This document shows, piece by piece, positions 1-5,877 of a DNA stretch of 6,275 nucleotides. The notes under the pieces were generated by a model that did no database searches, had not been told where the DNA came from, and saw only the letters and a program-made list of their open reading frames with translations. The position numbers were made by a program, and so were the translations under genes. Numbering within the stretch: position 1 is the first letter of the stretch; each line of letters begins with the position of its first letter. This DNA comes from Anaerolineaceae bacterium UBA700 (GTDB lineage: Bacteria > Chloroflexota > Anaerolineae > Anaerolineales > Anaerolineaceae). The stretch covers positions 1 to 6,275 of the forward strand of contig DBMK01000267.1 in assembly GCA_002298885.1 (NCBI GenBank), in the 5' to 3' direction.

Positions 1-35
1 GGGTGGCGAAGCCACCCGCAGCCTTTTTAATTTAT
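1..35. terminator. Hairpin terminator at the window edge, possibly bidirectional
   Basis: Bases 1-7 (GGGTGGC) pair perfectly with 11-17 (GCCACCC) around a GAA loop on the plus strand, or TTC on the minus strand. It lies 24 nt beyond the stop codon of the LCP gene, which reads toward it on the minus strand, so it is well placed to end the left-hand operon. The minus-strand T-tract, if any, lies outside the window. On the plus strand the stem is followed, after GCAGCC, by a T-rich stretch (24-37), so it could also stop transcription entering from the left. The inner GCGAAGC is a mini-hairpin known to be exceptionally stable. Confidence 0.65.
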
Positions 36-40
36 TTTGC

Positions 41-1474
41 TCAGGGCATTGGGTTCTTGCGCGCCCAGTCCTGCCCGAGGATGATGGCGATATCCGAGTT
101 GGCGTCGGCGGAATACTGGTTGAGGATGCGCCCGTTGTTCACGTTCATCATCGATGCCAGGAAAGCCGCCGTGTAGGGCTTGCCGGAATAGAGCACGATT
201 GTCGTATCGGTGTAGAAGCGGTCGGCATTGCCTTCCTTGACCACATTCAGTCCCTGGTCTTTTAGGTAGGCGCTGGTCTTTGCCGCGATCCCGCCCGTCC
301 CCGAGCCGTTCAAGACCGTGATGCGCGCTTTTTCGGCGTCAGCCAGGGCCTTGGCGTCCTGGCCAACGGCTGCGGGTCCTACCGGGCCGCCGGTGGTGAA
401 CACTTCGTCACGCACGATACGAATTTTGTCCGGGTAGGGGATCAGCACGTCCAGTCCATCCGGCGATTTGCCGAAGGTGATCTCGTTCGGGCCGATCAAT
501 CCCTTGTGGATGTTGGCCTCGGGGATCGAAGTAGCCAGGACGGCCAGTTGGATGACCTGGTCGATGGTCAGGTTGGTCTTGACCCCGCTGGCGAGCTGGG
601 CGTAAAGGTTTGGCGCCTGGGCAATCAGGGTCGGCAGCATGTTCAACGAAAGCACCTTGTCGCGGATGCCCATGATAACCTGCTGCTGGCGCTTGGAGCG
701 GTCGAAATCACCCAGGGCAGTATAGCGCGCCCGGGCGTAGGCCAGAGCCACCTCGCCGTTAACGGTTTGCTTGCCGGGGTTGAGGGTCACCTCGCTCTTG
801 AACAACACCCCGACGGTAATTTTTTCAGGTACGTCGATCTCGATCCCGCCCAAGGAGTCGATAAACTTTTCAAAGGCCGAGAAATCGATCTGGGCGTAAT
901 AATTGATCGGCACGCCGATGAAGTTTTGCACGGTTTCGATTGCCAATCCGGGTCCGCCGCCGGGCAGTTTATCCAGCACGCCGAAGTAGTAAGCCTGGTT
1001 GATCTTGTAGTAACCGTACCCGTGGGGGATGTTGACCCACATATCGCGCGGGATGGAGAGCATTCCAGCGGTCTTGCTCAGCGGGTCGACGGTGAGCAGG
1101 ATCATCGAATCGGTGCGCGAGGCGTCGGTGAAGCCTTCGGTTTGCTTGCGCCAATCGCTGTAATCCAGCCCCATGATCAGGATCGTGACCCGGCTGGTGC
1201 CGTCCCAGGGCTGGGCCGGCGGGCCTGCGACCGGCTGGAGCGGGACGTCCGGCGCGATGGGCGTGCCCTGGGCGTTGACGAGCGTGGACTTAGTCAGGTC
1301 CGGCGCGCCCGGAACCTGGAGCACGTTCAAATTCTTGGAAAGGTTGTCAACCAGGTTGAAGGCCACAATGGCGGCAATAATTGCCACGATGACAAACAAG
1401 CCTGCTAAGATGAGGGTCAGTCTATCGATTCTGACGCGGCGTTTCGCCGCCATACGGGGTTGTGTTCGAGCCAT
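41..1474 (-). CDS. LytR-CpsA-Psr (LCP) family protein with C-terminal LytR_C domain
   Basis: A 477-residue membrane-anchored LCP protein. This family attaches undecaprenyl-pyrophosphate-linked glycopolymers to the cell wall (or other surface carriers) on the outer face of the membrane. A basic N-terminus (RTQPRMAAKRRVRIDR) precedes one membrane helix at about residues 19-41, then a Pro-rich linker. The LCP core covers about 95-275, with ILIMGLD, ASRTDSMILLTVDP (R120, D122), SIPRDMWV (R143, D144), KINQAY (K157) and the late YARARYTALGDFDRSKRQQQVI block (R248, R250, D258, R259, R262), all typical of the phosphate-binding pocket. The LytR_C domain covers about 384-468 (ITVLNGSGTGGIAAKTSAYL). Start: ATG at 1474-1472, with AAGG at 1486-1489, 11 nt upstream, overlapping the stop of the zinc-ribbon gene. 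The 14-nt gap argues for co-transcription. The glycopolymer substrate cannot be read from the sequence. Confidence 0.95.
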   Translation of the reverse strand: MARTQPRMAAKRRVRIDRLTLILAGLFVIVAIIAAIVAFNLVDNLSKNLNVLQVPGAPDLTKSTLVNAQGTPIAPDVPLQPVAGPPAQPWDGTSRVTILIMGLDYSDWRKQTEGFTDASRTDSMILLTVDPLSKTAGMLSIPRDMWVNIPHGYGYYKINQAYYFGVLDKLPGGGPGLAIETVQNFIGVPINYYAQIDFSAFEKFIDSLGGIEIDVPEKITVGVLFKSEVTLNPGKQTVNGEVALAYARARYTALGDFDRSKRQQQVIMGIRDKVLSLNMLPTLIAQAPNLYAQLASGVKTNLTIDQVIQLAVLATSIPEANIHKGLIGPNEITFGKSPDGLDVLIPYPDKIRIVRDEVFTTGGPVGPAAVGQDAKALADAEKARITVLNGSGTGGIAAKTSAYLKDQGLNVVKEGNADRFYTDTTIVLYSGKPYTAAFLASMMNVNNGRILNQYSADANSDIAIILGQDWARKNPMP

Positions 1475-1488
1475 AAAGAATAAGACCT

Positions 1489-1710
1489 TTAGTTAATTCC
1501 CGGTGGGGGTACTGGCAGGTCTTTCACTGCCGTTTGCATCCATTTGCTCCCCTCGTCGATCAGCATGACCGGGATATCTTCGACGATCGGATATTTGCGC
1601 CCGCAGTCGCGGCACACCAGCCAGGTTTCGTGCTCCAGGTCCAGCAGTCCTTCTTTTTCTCTAACGCAGTTCGGGCAGCGCAAAATTTCCAGCAAGTCTT
1701 TGCTAACCAT
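1489..1710 (-). CDS. Trm112-like (UPF0434/YcaR-type) zinc-ribbon protein
   Basis: A 73-residue protein beginning MVSKDLLEILRCPNC. Two Cys pairs, C12-x2-C15 and C33-x2-C36, form a small zinc ribbon, and YPIVEDIPVMLIDEG is the conserved Trm112-family signature after the second pair. In eukaryotes and archaea Trm112 is an activating partner of methyltransferases; the role of the short bacterial members is less clear. The frame stays open to an ATG at 1737, but I chose the ATG at 1710-1708: it gives the family's usual N-terminus, and AAGGGAG lies about 6 nt upstream, whereas the longer version adds an atypical MKSTLRELP. The Shine-Dalgarno sequence lies inside a perfect 10-bp palindrome, GGGAGCTCCC (1712-1721). 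It sits 55 nt after the VanW gene and 14 nt before the LCP gene, on the same strand. Family call firm, function unknown. Confidence 0.9.
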   Translation of the reverse strand: MVSKDLLEILRCPNCVREKEGLLDLEHETWLVCRDCGRKYPIVEDIPVMLIDEGSKWMQTAVKDLPVPPPGIN

Positions 1711-1743
1711 TGGGAGCTCCCTTAATGTGGATTTCAACTAATT

Positions 1744-1752
1744 ATTGTACCA
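1744..1752 (-). promoter_or_regulatory. Possible extended -10 promoter for the zinc-ribbon and LCP genes
   Basis: On the minus strand the gap after the VanW gene reads TGGTACAAT: a TACAAT -10 box preceded by TG one base upstream, the extended -10 pattern. There is no good -35 hexamer 16-18 bp upstream (the best is CAATAG). It lies about 33 nt before the chosen ATG at 1710, leaving room for the Shine-Dalgarno sequence. It could let the last two genes be expressed apart from the VanW gene. Seen by eye only. Confidence 0.35.
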
Positions 1753-1765
1753 CAGAGCAAAAACT

Positions 1766-3640
1766 CTATTGATTCTTCGGCTTCGGCGTCGGATTATCCG
1801 TCCCCGGCCCGTACTCGTAGACCGCAGCCCACGGCTCGTAGTGCGTTTTGATCGTATCATCGATGATCACATTGCCGTCGCGGGTGACGGTGCGCGTCAC
1901 GGTCACGTCGGCGCCGTCAGCGGCGTAATCTGTCTGCACGATCTTCCCCTTGGGCAGGTCCGGATTCTCCTTGTAGATCGGGTCGGGCGCCGGTACGGTG
2001 TTGACCGGCCCGGTGGTGTCCCAGGAGACCTTGCGACCATCCGAGGTCGAATAGAACTTCCAGGTGATGCTGCTGGCAGCCGGGTTGACGTACGTCTCCA
2101 TCAACAGCCAGTACGGCGTATCGTTCTTGAATTTGAAGTCCACAATGGGCACGTACACAGTGGCATCCAGCCCGGCCAGCTTGGCATTGATGTGGTTGCC
2201 GGCGACCTTTTCGTAATATCCTACCCGGTAGGCGTGAGCGTAGCGCTGCACAATTGGGAAGCCGGAGAAGAAGGCCGTGCGGAAGAGGGTGGTGCTCACC
2301 TGGCACACCCCGCCGCCCACACCTGTAATCGTGCGCCCATTGGCGATGATCAGCGCCTCGGCGTAGCCGTTATCCAGGCTGATCGAGCCCAGGGCATCCG
2401 CCATGGAAAAGACGCTGTTCGGCGGAACGAGCAGGCCGTGGAAGCGCGAAGCCGCCGCCTTGATGTTCTGGACGCGCGCCGCGCTGGAGCCGTAGAAATA
2501 AGAGGTCTCGGCGTGCACCAGCTCGGTAATCCCCAACTGCTCGCCGGTGGTCGTGTCGGTGGCGGACGGGTTGTTGATGGTCAGCACCAGCGGCACGCTG
2601 TGCTGGCCCTGGCGCACCTTATCCTGGATCGCCTTGATGCTGGCTTCAACGTCGAGCGTGCGCCCGATCACGGCGTGCTGAATCACCTCCAGCTTGTGCG
2701 TATCGTCGTTGAAAGTGAAGCGGGCGTTCTGTGGGTCGGCGCTCAGCTTGGGAGCCAGGTTCTTAAGATACGTGCGCAGCAGGATAGTGTTGAGGGTAAT
2801 CTGGACGGACGGTTTCCCGTCTGCTCCCTGCACCTGCTCCACGTTGAGCATGCCCACCAGCGTCTTCGGATCGATCGTCCAGGGGCCGGTCTTGTCCTTG
2901 TCGGGCTGGCCGTCGGGCAGCGTCAATTTCAGCGGCTGGCTGAGGATGCTGCGCGCCAGGTCGGCCTCGGCGCTCACGTCGCCGATCAGCGGCGGGGTTT
3001 CTTTAACGTCCAGCACCACCAACCCGTCTTGCAGCGATTGGAGCTGGGTGGAGAGCTTGTCCAGGCTGGCCGGAACATCGAGCTGCCGCCCCTTTTGCCC
3101 GGCTGTGACGGTCACTTCCATGCCATTCAGTCCCAGCGCGGTCTCGATCACCGGCTTGTCGATCTGGCCGGCCAGCCGGGTGAGGTAGGCCTGGGCCATG
3201 CGCTGGTCGAAGATCAGCACCGGCGCCAGGTTGACCGGGTTGCGGCTGTTGGAAATCTGGGTAGTCAGGTTTTCCGCCAGGTTGCCCTCGCGTCCCAACT
3301 GGTAGGCTCGCCGGGCCGAGGCTTCGGGGTCAAGGAACAGCCCCAGCTCGGCCGGGGTGGCCTTCCAGGTCTCCTGGCCATCCTGCAGGAAAATGCGGCC
3401 GTGCTGGGGGAAGTCGAAGGTTTCGGTCAGCTTTGCACCGGCCGCCGAGGGCGTCAGCCCGCCGACGTCGACGCCGGCGACCTTCACCCCCGGGTAGATC
3501 CGCCCGGCGTAGGAAATTTGAAAGCCGACGTAGACCAGCCCGGCCAACACGAAGAAACCGATAATCCCCAGCAGCCCGGCCAGCATAAGCTGCTCGGCTG
3601 TGGTCTGTTTTTTTGTCTGTGGGTAAGGTATGGAGCGCAT
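1766..3640 (-). CDS. VanW family protein with PG_binding_4 repeats and a G5-like tail
   Basis: A 624-residue membrane-anchored extracytoplasmic protein. A short cytoplasmic tail precedes one helix (about 19-41, LMLAGLLGIIGFFVLAGLVY). Two related putative peptidoglycan-binding segments follow, marked by GRQLDVPAS (184-192) and GRTLDVEAS (326-334), each followed by a charged/hydrophobic stretch typical of PG_binding_4. The VanW domain covers about 385-515: RVQNIKAAASRF, VPPNSVFSM, GGGVCQVSTTLFR with C446, and the RYAHAYRVGYYE region. Residues about 548-610 (DLPKGKIVQTDY, VTRTVTRDGNVI) look like a diverged G5 domain, and the end is Pro/Lys-rich (PTPKPKNQ). VanW is named from vancomycin-resistance clusters, but most such genes, including this one with no van neighbours, have no shown link to resistance; a wall-associated role is inferred. 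The ATG at 3640 is the only start before an in-frame TAA at 3661, and it has no visible ribosome-binding site. Confidence 0.93.
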   Translation of the reverse strand: MRSIPYPQTKKQTTAEQLMLAGLLGIIGFFVLAGLVYVGFQISYAGRIYPGVKVAGVDVGGLTPSAAGAKLTETFDFPQHGRIFLQDGQETWKATPAELGLFLDPEASARRAYQLGREGNLAENLTTQISNSRNPVNLAPVLIFDQRMAQAYLTRLAGQIDKPVIETALGLNGMEVTVTAGQKGRQLDVPASLDKLSTQLQSLQDGLVVLDVKETPPLIGDVSAEADLARSILSQPLKLTLPDGQPDKDKTGPWTIDPKTLVGMLNVEQVQGADGKPSVQITLNTILLRTYLKNLAPKLSADPQNARFTFNDDTHKLEVIQHAVIGRTLDVEASIKAIQDKVRQGQHSVPLVLTINNPSATDTTTGEQLGITELVHAETSYFYGSSAARVQNIKAAASRFHGLLVPPNSVFSMADALGSISLDNGYAEALIIANGRTITGVGGGVCQVSTTLFRTAFFSGFPIVQRYAHAYRVGYYEKVAGNHINAKLAGLDATVYVPIVDFKFKNDTPYWLLMETYVNPAASSITWKFYSTSDGRKVSWDTTGPVNTVPAPDPIYKENPDLPKGKIVQTDYAADGADVTVTRTVTRDGNVIIDDTIKTHYEPWAAVYEYGPGTDNPTPKPKNQ

Positions 3641-3647
3641 AGATTTA

Positions 3648-3674
3648 ATTATACCTTTTTAGGCGGAATTTCAA
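3648..3674 (-). promoter_or_regulatory. Promoter of the VanW gene, start point near the ATG
   Basis: On the minus strand a perfect TATAAT lies at 3653-3648. TTGAAA lies at 3674-3669 with a short 15-bp spacer, or CATTGA two bases further out with 17 bp. Only seven bases (TAAATCT) separate the -10 box from the ATG at 3640, so a normal start point would fall at about 3642-3640 and give a leaderless or nearly leaderless mRNA. That agrees with the missing Shine-Dalgarno sequence. Confidence 0.5.
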
Positions 3675-3720
3675 TGAGATGTAGGTTAATGGAGCAATTA
3701 TCGTTCCATGATGGTCCGAT

Positions 3721-3768
3721 AGGAATGAGACGGTTATTCCTGCCGGAAAGTTCCTTTCGCAGGGCGAA
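3721..3768. promoter_or_regulatory. Small inverted repeats in the divergent intergenic region
   Basis: The 191-nt region between the divergent VanW and dioxygenase genes holds several short perfect inverted repeats. AGGAAT (3721-3726) pairs with ATTCCT (3736-3741) over a 9-nt loop. GAAAG (3746-3750) pairs with CTTTC (3754-3758), and TTCGC (3756-3760) with GCGAA (3764-3768), so the last two are mutually exclusive. They lie upstream of both start regions and could be operators or mRNA-leader structures. No regulator gene lies nearby and no known operator is recognised. Confidence 0.3.
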
Positions 3769-3780
3769 GTTTAGTGTTAG

Positions 3781-3818
3781 GATAATATATAGTTGGAAAA
3801 CATTCCGCACAAGGAGGT
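3781..3818 (+). promoter_or_regulatory. Possible -10 box and ribosome-binding site of the dioxygenase gene
   Basis: GATAAT at 3781-3786 is a fair -10 candidate; no convincing -35 hexamer stands 15-19 bp upstream. AAGGAGGT at 3811-3818 is a near-perfect anti-16S match, but it ends 13 nt before the ATG at 3832, longer than the usual 5-9 nt. An in-frame TGA at 3820-3822 rules out any earlier start, so the site must serve that ATG. Confidence 0.45.
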
Positions 3819-3831
3819 CTGATACCAGGAA

Positions 3832-4623
3832 ATGGCCCAGATCGTCTATTTCTCACACGGCGGAGGTCCCCTGCCAATTCTAGGGGATGCCAGCCACCAG
3901 GCCATGATCGATTTCATGACCCGTCTTCCCTCTCAGCTCACAAAGCCGGATGCGATCCTTGTAATCAGTGCCCATTGGGAGGAGAGCGCGGCCACCCTGT
4001 TGGGCGCCCAGACTCCCCCGATGTTCTACGACTATTATGGCTTCCCAGACGCGGCCTATGCCATCCAATATCCCGCTCCTGGCGATCCCGCCCTGGCGAA
4101 CCGGATTGCCGGAATCTTGAAAGAGAATGCGATACCCGCGCGCATCGACCCGGACCGGGGTTTCGATCACGGCCTGTTCATCCCCCTCAAAATGATGTAC
4201 CCCGCAGCCGATATCCCGGCTTTACAGCTCTCCCTGCTGCGCGGATTGAACCCGGCTGCCCATATTGCGCTGGGCAAAGCGCTGCGTCCGTTGTTGCCCG
4301 AGAATATTCTGGTGATCGGTTCAGGATTCTCGTTCCATAACTTGCGCGCCTTTTCGTGGGAAGGCACGGATGCGTCCGACCCGGCTAACGATGCGTTTCA
4401 AAACTGGCTGATCGAGGGTAATACCGGCTCCATACCCCAAGCCGAGCGCGAACGGCGCATGGTCGAGTGGGAGAAAGCGCCCGCGGCGCGCTACTGCCAC
4501 CCGCGCGAGGAGCATCTGTTGCCCCTGCATGTGTGCCTGGGCATGGCGAATGCGGCGGCGAAACTGGTGTTCGATGACAAAATCCTGGGGAAGCGCAGTG
4601 TGGCCTTCCTGTGGGGCGCCTGA
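3832..4623 (+). CDS. LigB/DODA-type class III extradiol dioxygenase
   Basis: A 263-residue cytoplasmic protein of the DODA/YgiD branch of the LigB superfamily. These metal-dependent enzymes cleave catechol-type rings next to the two hydroxyls; some act on DOPA, others on unrelated substrates. The length matches the one-domain form. Conserved features in order: SHGGGPLP (H9), VISAHWE (H48), YYGFPDAAYAIQYPAPGDP (66-86), RGFDHGLFIPL (H113), VIGSGFSFHNLR (H169) and HPREEHLLPLHV (H223, H228). From the family, H9, H48 and a histidine of the last motif are the likely metal ligands, with H113 and H169 as candidate catalytic residues. It has a strong ribosome-binding site but an unusually long 13-nt spacer. 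The next gene downstream encodes an Fe-S protein, so the two may share a transcript. No aromatic-degradation genes lie nearby, so the substrate is unknown. Confidence 0.92.
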   Translation: MAQIVYFSHGGGPLPILGDASHQAMIDFMTRLPSQLTKPDAILVISAHWEESAATLLGAQTPPMFYDYYGFPDAAYAIQYPAPGDPALANRIAGILKENAIPARIDPDRGFDHGLFIPLKMMYPAADIPALQLSLLRGLNPAAHIALGKALRPLLPENILVIGSGFSFHNLRAFSWEGTDASDPANDAFQNWLIEGNTGSIPQAERERRMVEWEKAPAARYCHPREEHLLPLHVCLGMANAAAKLVFDDKILGKRSVAFLWGA

Positions 4624-4647
4624 AATTGTCTGATTAACGGGATTGAG

Positions 4648-4682
4648 AGACCTGACGGTTTTGAGTAAACCCTGTCAGGTCT
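4648..4682. repeat. Long bulged palindrome between the dioxygenase and Fe-S genes
   Basis: AGACCTGAC (4648-4656) pairs with GTCAGGTCT (4674-4682). The pairing continues inward with GGTTT (4657-4661) and AAACC (4667-4671) around a TGAGT loop, leaving CT (4672-4673) bulged: 14 base pairs in 35 nt. It begins 24 nt after the dioxygenase stop. Neither strand shows a U-tract after the stem, so it is not a standard intrinsic terminator. It could be a processing or mRNA-stabilising hairpin, an attenuator, or a copy of a dispersed palindromic repeat. Confidence 0.6.
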
Positions 4683-4718
4683 TATCCCCGAAAAATTCTT
4701 TGTTTTGAGGTAAAGACC

Positions 4719-5450
4719 TTGTCCGAAAATTCCGAGAGCGAAAACAACACTCCCAAGATCGTCATCGTAAAAAACGGTTCATACCACGTTTTTGGATCCA
4801 TCCCCCTGGTCCATAAAACCCAGGTGGTTTCGGAATACGGCGAACCGCTGACCTGGAAAAAAGACAAAGACTATCCGGCCAGGAATATCGAAGGTAAGGA
4901 TTTCTACGGCCTTTGCCGCTGCGGCCATTCCGGGAACAAGCCCTTCTGTGATGGCACGCATCGTGACGTTGGGTTTGACGGGACGGAGACGGCCGATACT
5001 TACTCTCCCGGAATTCGCACTTTTCCGATTCCCCACGGAACGCACATTCTCGTGCGCAAAGATCCCTCGCTTTGCATGCAGTCGGGCTTTTGCGGCTTTC
5101 GCGACGCCGACCTGTATCAGATGGTAGCCGCCACCGACGATCCCAAAATGCGCTCGCTGGTCATGGCGATGGTCGAGCGCTGCCCGTCCGGCGCCCTGAC
5201 CTATCGCATCGAGCGCGGCGAGCCAGAAATCGAGCCCGACCTGCCGGCGCAAATTGCCGTAACCACCGAGATCACCTCCGAAGGTCCAATCCGGGGCCCG
5301 CTTTGGGTGACCGGGAATATTCCTATCGAACGCTCGGACGGCAAACCCTTTGAGACCCGCAACCGCGTGACCCTGTGCAACTGCGGCCAATCCTGCCACA
5401 AGCCGTTGTGTGATGGCATCCACCGCAAGACTGAAAAGCCAGAATCGTGA
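4719..5450 (+). CDS. Iron-sulfur protein: CDGSH - divergent 4Fe-4S - CDGSH
   Basis: A 243-residue soluble protein carrying three predicted Fe-S sites. The first CDGSH motif is CRCGHSGNKPFCDGTH (ligands C66, C68, C77, H81). The middle part (about 105-165) resembles the divergent mono-cluster 4Fe-4S domain of the YjdI type, with CMQSGFC (C119, C125) and ERCPSGAL (C155). The second CDGSH motif is CNCGQSCHKPLCDGIH (C220, C222, C231, H235), with Ile where Ser/Thr is usual. The 3Cys-1His sites normally hold redox-active 2Fe-2S clusters, so electron or cluster transfer is likely; the partner is unknown. The start is a TTG at 4719: GAGG lies at 4707-4710, 8 nt upstream, and no in-frame ATG occurs before the middle domain. 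The gene follows the dioxygenase by 95 nt and ends 20 nt before the first rRNA promoter, with no terminator seen between. Confidence 0.92.
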   Translation: MSENSESENNTPKIVIVKNGSYHVFGSIPLVHKTQVVSEYGEPLTWKKDKDYPARNIEGKDFYGLCRCGHSGNKPFCDGTHRDVGFDGTETADTYSPGIRTFPIPHGTHILVRKDPSLCMQSGFCGFRDADLYQMVAATDDPKMRSLVMAMVERCPSGALTYRIERGEPEIEPDLPAQIAVTTEITSEGPIRGPLWVTGNIPIERSDGKPFETRNRVTLCNCGQSCHKPLCDGIHRKTEKPES

Positions 5451-5470
5451 AGTTCCTTTCCCCAAAACCC

Positions 5471-5498
5471 TTGACAGACAATTCACTCGCGGTATAAT
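5471..5498 (+). promoter_or_regulatory. rRNA promoter P1
   Basis: A perfect TTGACA (5471-5476) and perfect TATAAT (5493-5498) stand 16 bp apart. The expected start point is about 5505, some 510 nt before mature 16S. The stretch after the -10 box is GC-rich (CCAGCCCGC), which in other bacteria goes with stringent control of rRNA promoters. The -35 box starts 21 bases past the last base of the Fe-S gene. Confidence 0.85.
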
Positions 5499-5523
5499 CC
5501 AGCCCGCTGTGGAAAACAGAAGC

Positions 5524-5560
5524 GATCTCGCTGAAAAAGCAGATCCATAACAAAGGAATA
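5524..5560 (+). promoter_or_regulatory. boxB-like stem-loop plus boxA-like element after P1
   Basis: GCT (5530-5532) and AGC (5538-5540) close a GAAAA loop, the same pentaloop as in lambda boxB, and the hairpin is flanked by GATC at 5524-5527 and 5542-5545, which can pair. ATAACAAAGGAATA follows (5547-5560), resembling the boxA antitermination core TTTAACAA. The order hairpin-then-boxA is that of enterobacterial rrn leaders. The block recurs after P2. The antitermination role is inferred. Confidence 0.5.
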
Positions 5561-5649
5561 CTGGGTAGAGCAGGGCAAATGAAATCCGTTGCAGGCTGCA
5601 GGCCGGATGGAAGCACGAAAATCCGGTAGAATGAGTTTTGGAAATACCC

Positions 5650-5677
5650 TTGACAAGCTAGTCCGTCGTGGTAAAAT
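5650..5677 (+). promoter_or_regulatory. rRNA promoter P2
   Basis: TTGACA (5650-5655) and TAAAAT (5672-5677) stand 16 bp apart, the same spacer length as P1, with CCC before the -35 box as in P1. The start point should be about 5684, giving a leader of about 330 nt before 16S. The bases after the -10 box (GAAACTCCC) are less GC-rich than in P1 and P3, so the three promoters may respond differently. Confidence 0.85.
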
Positions 5678-5697
5678 GAAACTCCCAATGCAGTGAA

Positions 5698-5733
5698 CGA
5701 TCCAATGAAAATTTGATCGATAACAACGGAATA
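5698..5733 (+). promoter_or_regulatory. boxB-like stem-loop plus boxA-like element after P2
   Basis: CGATC (5698-5702) pairs with GATCG (5715-5719); inside, after one C/T mismatch, AAT (5704-5706) pairs with ATT (5711-5713) around a GAAA tetraloop. ATAACAACGGAATA (5720-5733) follows at once. The stretch 5715-5733 matches 5542-5560 after P1 at 17 of 19 positions, and the hairpin keeps its place and loop type while its stem bases differ, which favours conserved structure. Confidence 0.5.
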
Positions 5734-5734
5734 T

Positions 5735-5823
5735 CCTTGAGGCCCAGCCCACAAGGAAGCCGCAACGAGAGGCCGATGCAGACCGGCGAGCAGGCGGTGA
5801 GAAATCACAGAAGAGCTCAAAGG
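5735..5823 (+). ncRNA. Possible structured RNA segment in the P2-P3 interval
   Basis: Several local pairings nest here. CCTTGAG (5735-5741) pairs with CTCAAAGG (5816-5823, one bulged A). GCCGC (5759-5763) pairs with GCGGT (5794-5798), and GCCG (5772-5775) with CGGC (5784-5787). GTGA (5797-5800) pairs with TCAC (5805-5808) around GAAA, which competes for two bases with the previous stem. It matches no RNA family I recognise. It may be part of the long pre-rRNA leader from P1 and P2 or a separate small RNA; GC-rich sequence also forms such stems by chance. Confidence 0.25.
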
Positions 5824-5877
5824 GAGGTGTCGGTAATTTTTCGCCTGAAACCGGAAAAAGTGGTGAAGCGAAAAGCC

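Noticed and set aside
506..1408. Open frame of 300 codons on the plus strand opposite the LCP gene
   Set aside because: A shadow of the LCP gene: same GC-driven composition, no family features.
1754..1767. AGAG/CTCT hairpin after the VanW gene as a terminator
   Set aside because: Only four base pairs and no T-tract; it would also separate closely spaced genes of one probable operon.
1745..3883. Open frame of 712 codons on the plus strand opposite the VanW gene
   Set aside because: It is antisense to a clear conserved protein, is rich in His/Val/Arg/Gly/Asp as expected of a GC-rich shadow frame, and has no recognisable domain.
5605..5632. A fourth rRNA promoter with TAGAAT at 5627-5632
   Set aside because: The -10 box is fair, but the base run at the -35 position (GGATGG) is nothing like TTGACA. 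It overlaps a CCGGAT/ATCCGG inverted repeat and may be a decayed copy.
5589..5635. Resemblance of GGATGGAAGCA to the SRP RNA core GGAAGGAAGCA
   Set aside because: The rest of the SRP RNA hairpin (the upstream GGTCAGG part and the matching strand) is absent; the similarity is short and probably chance.
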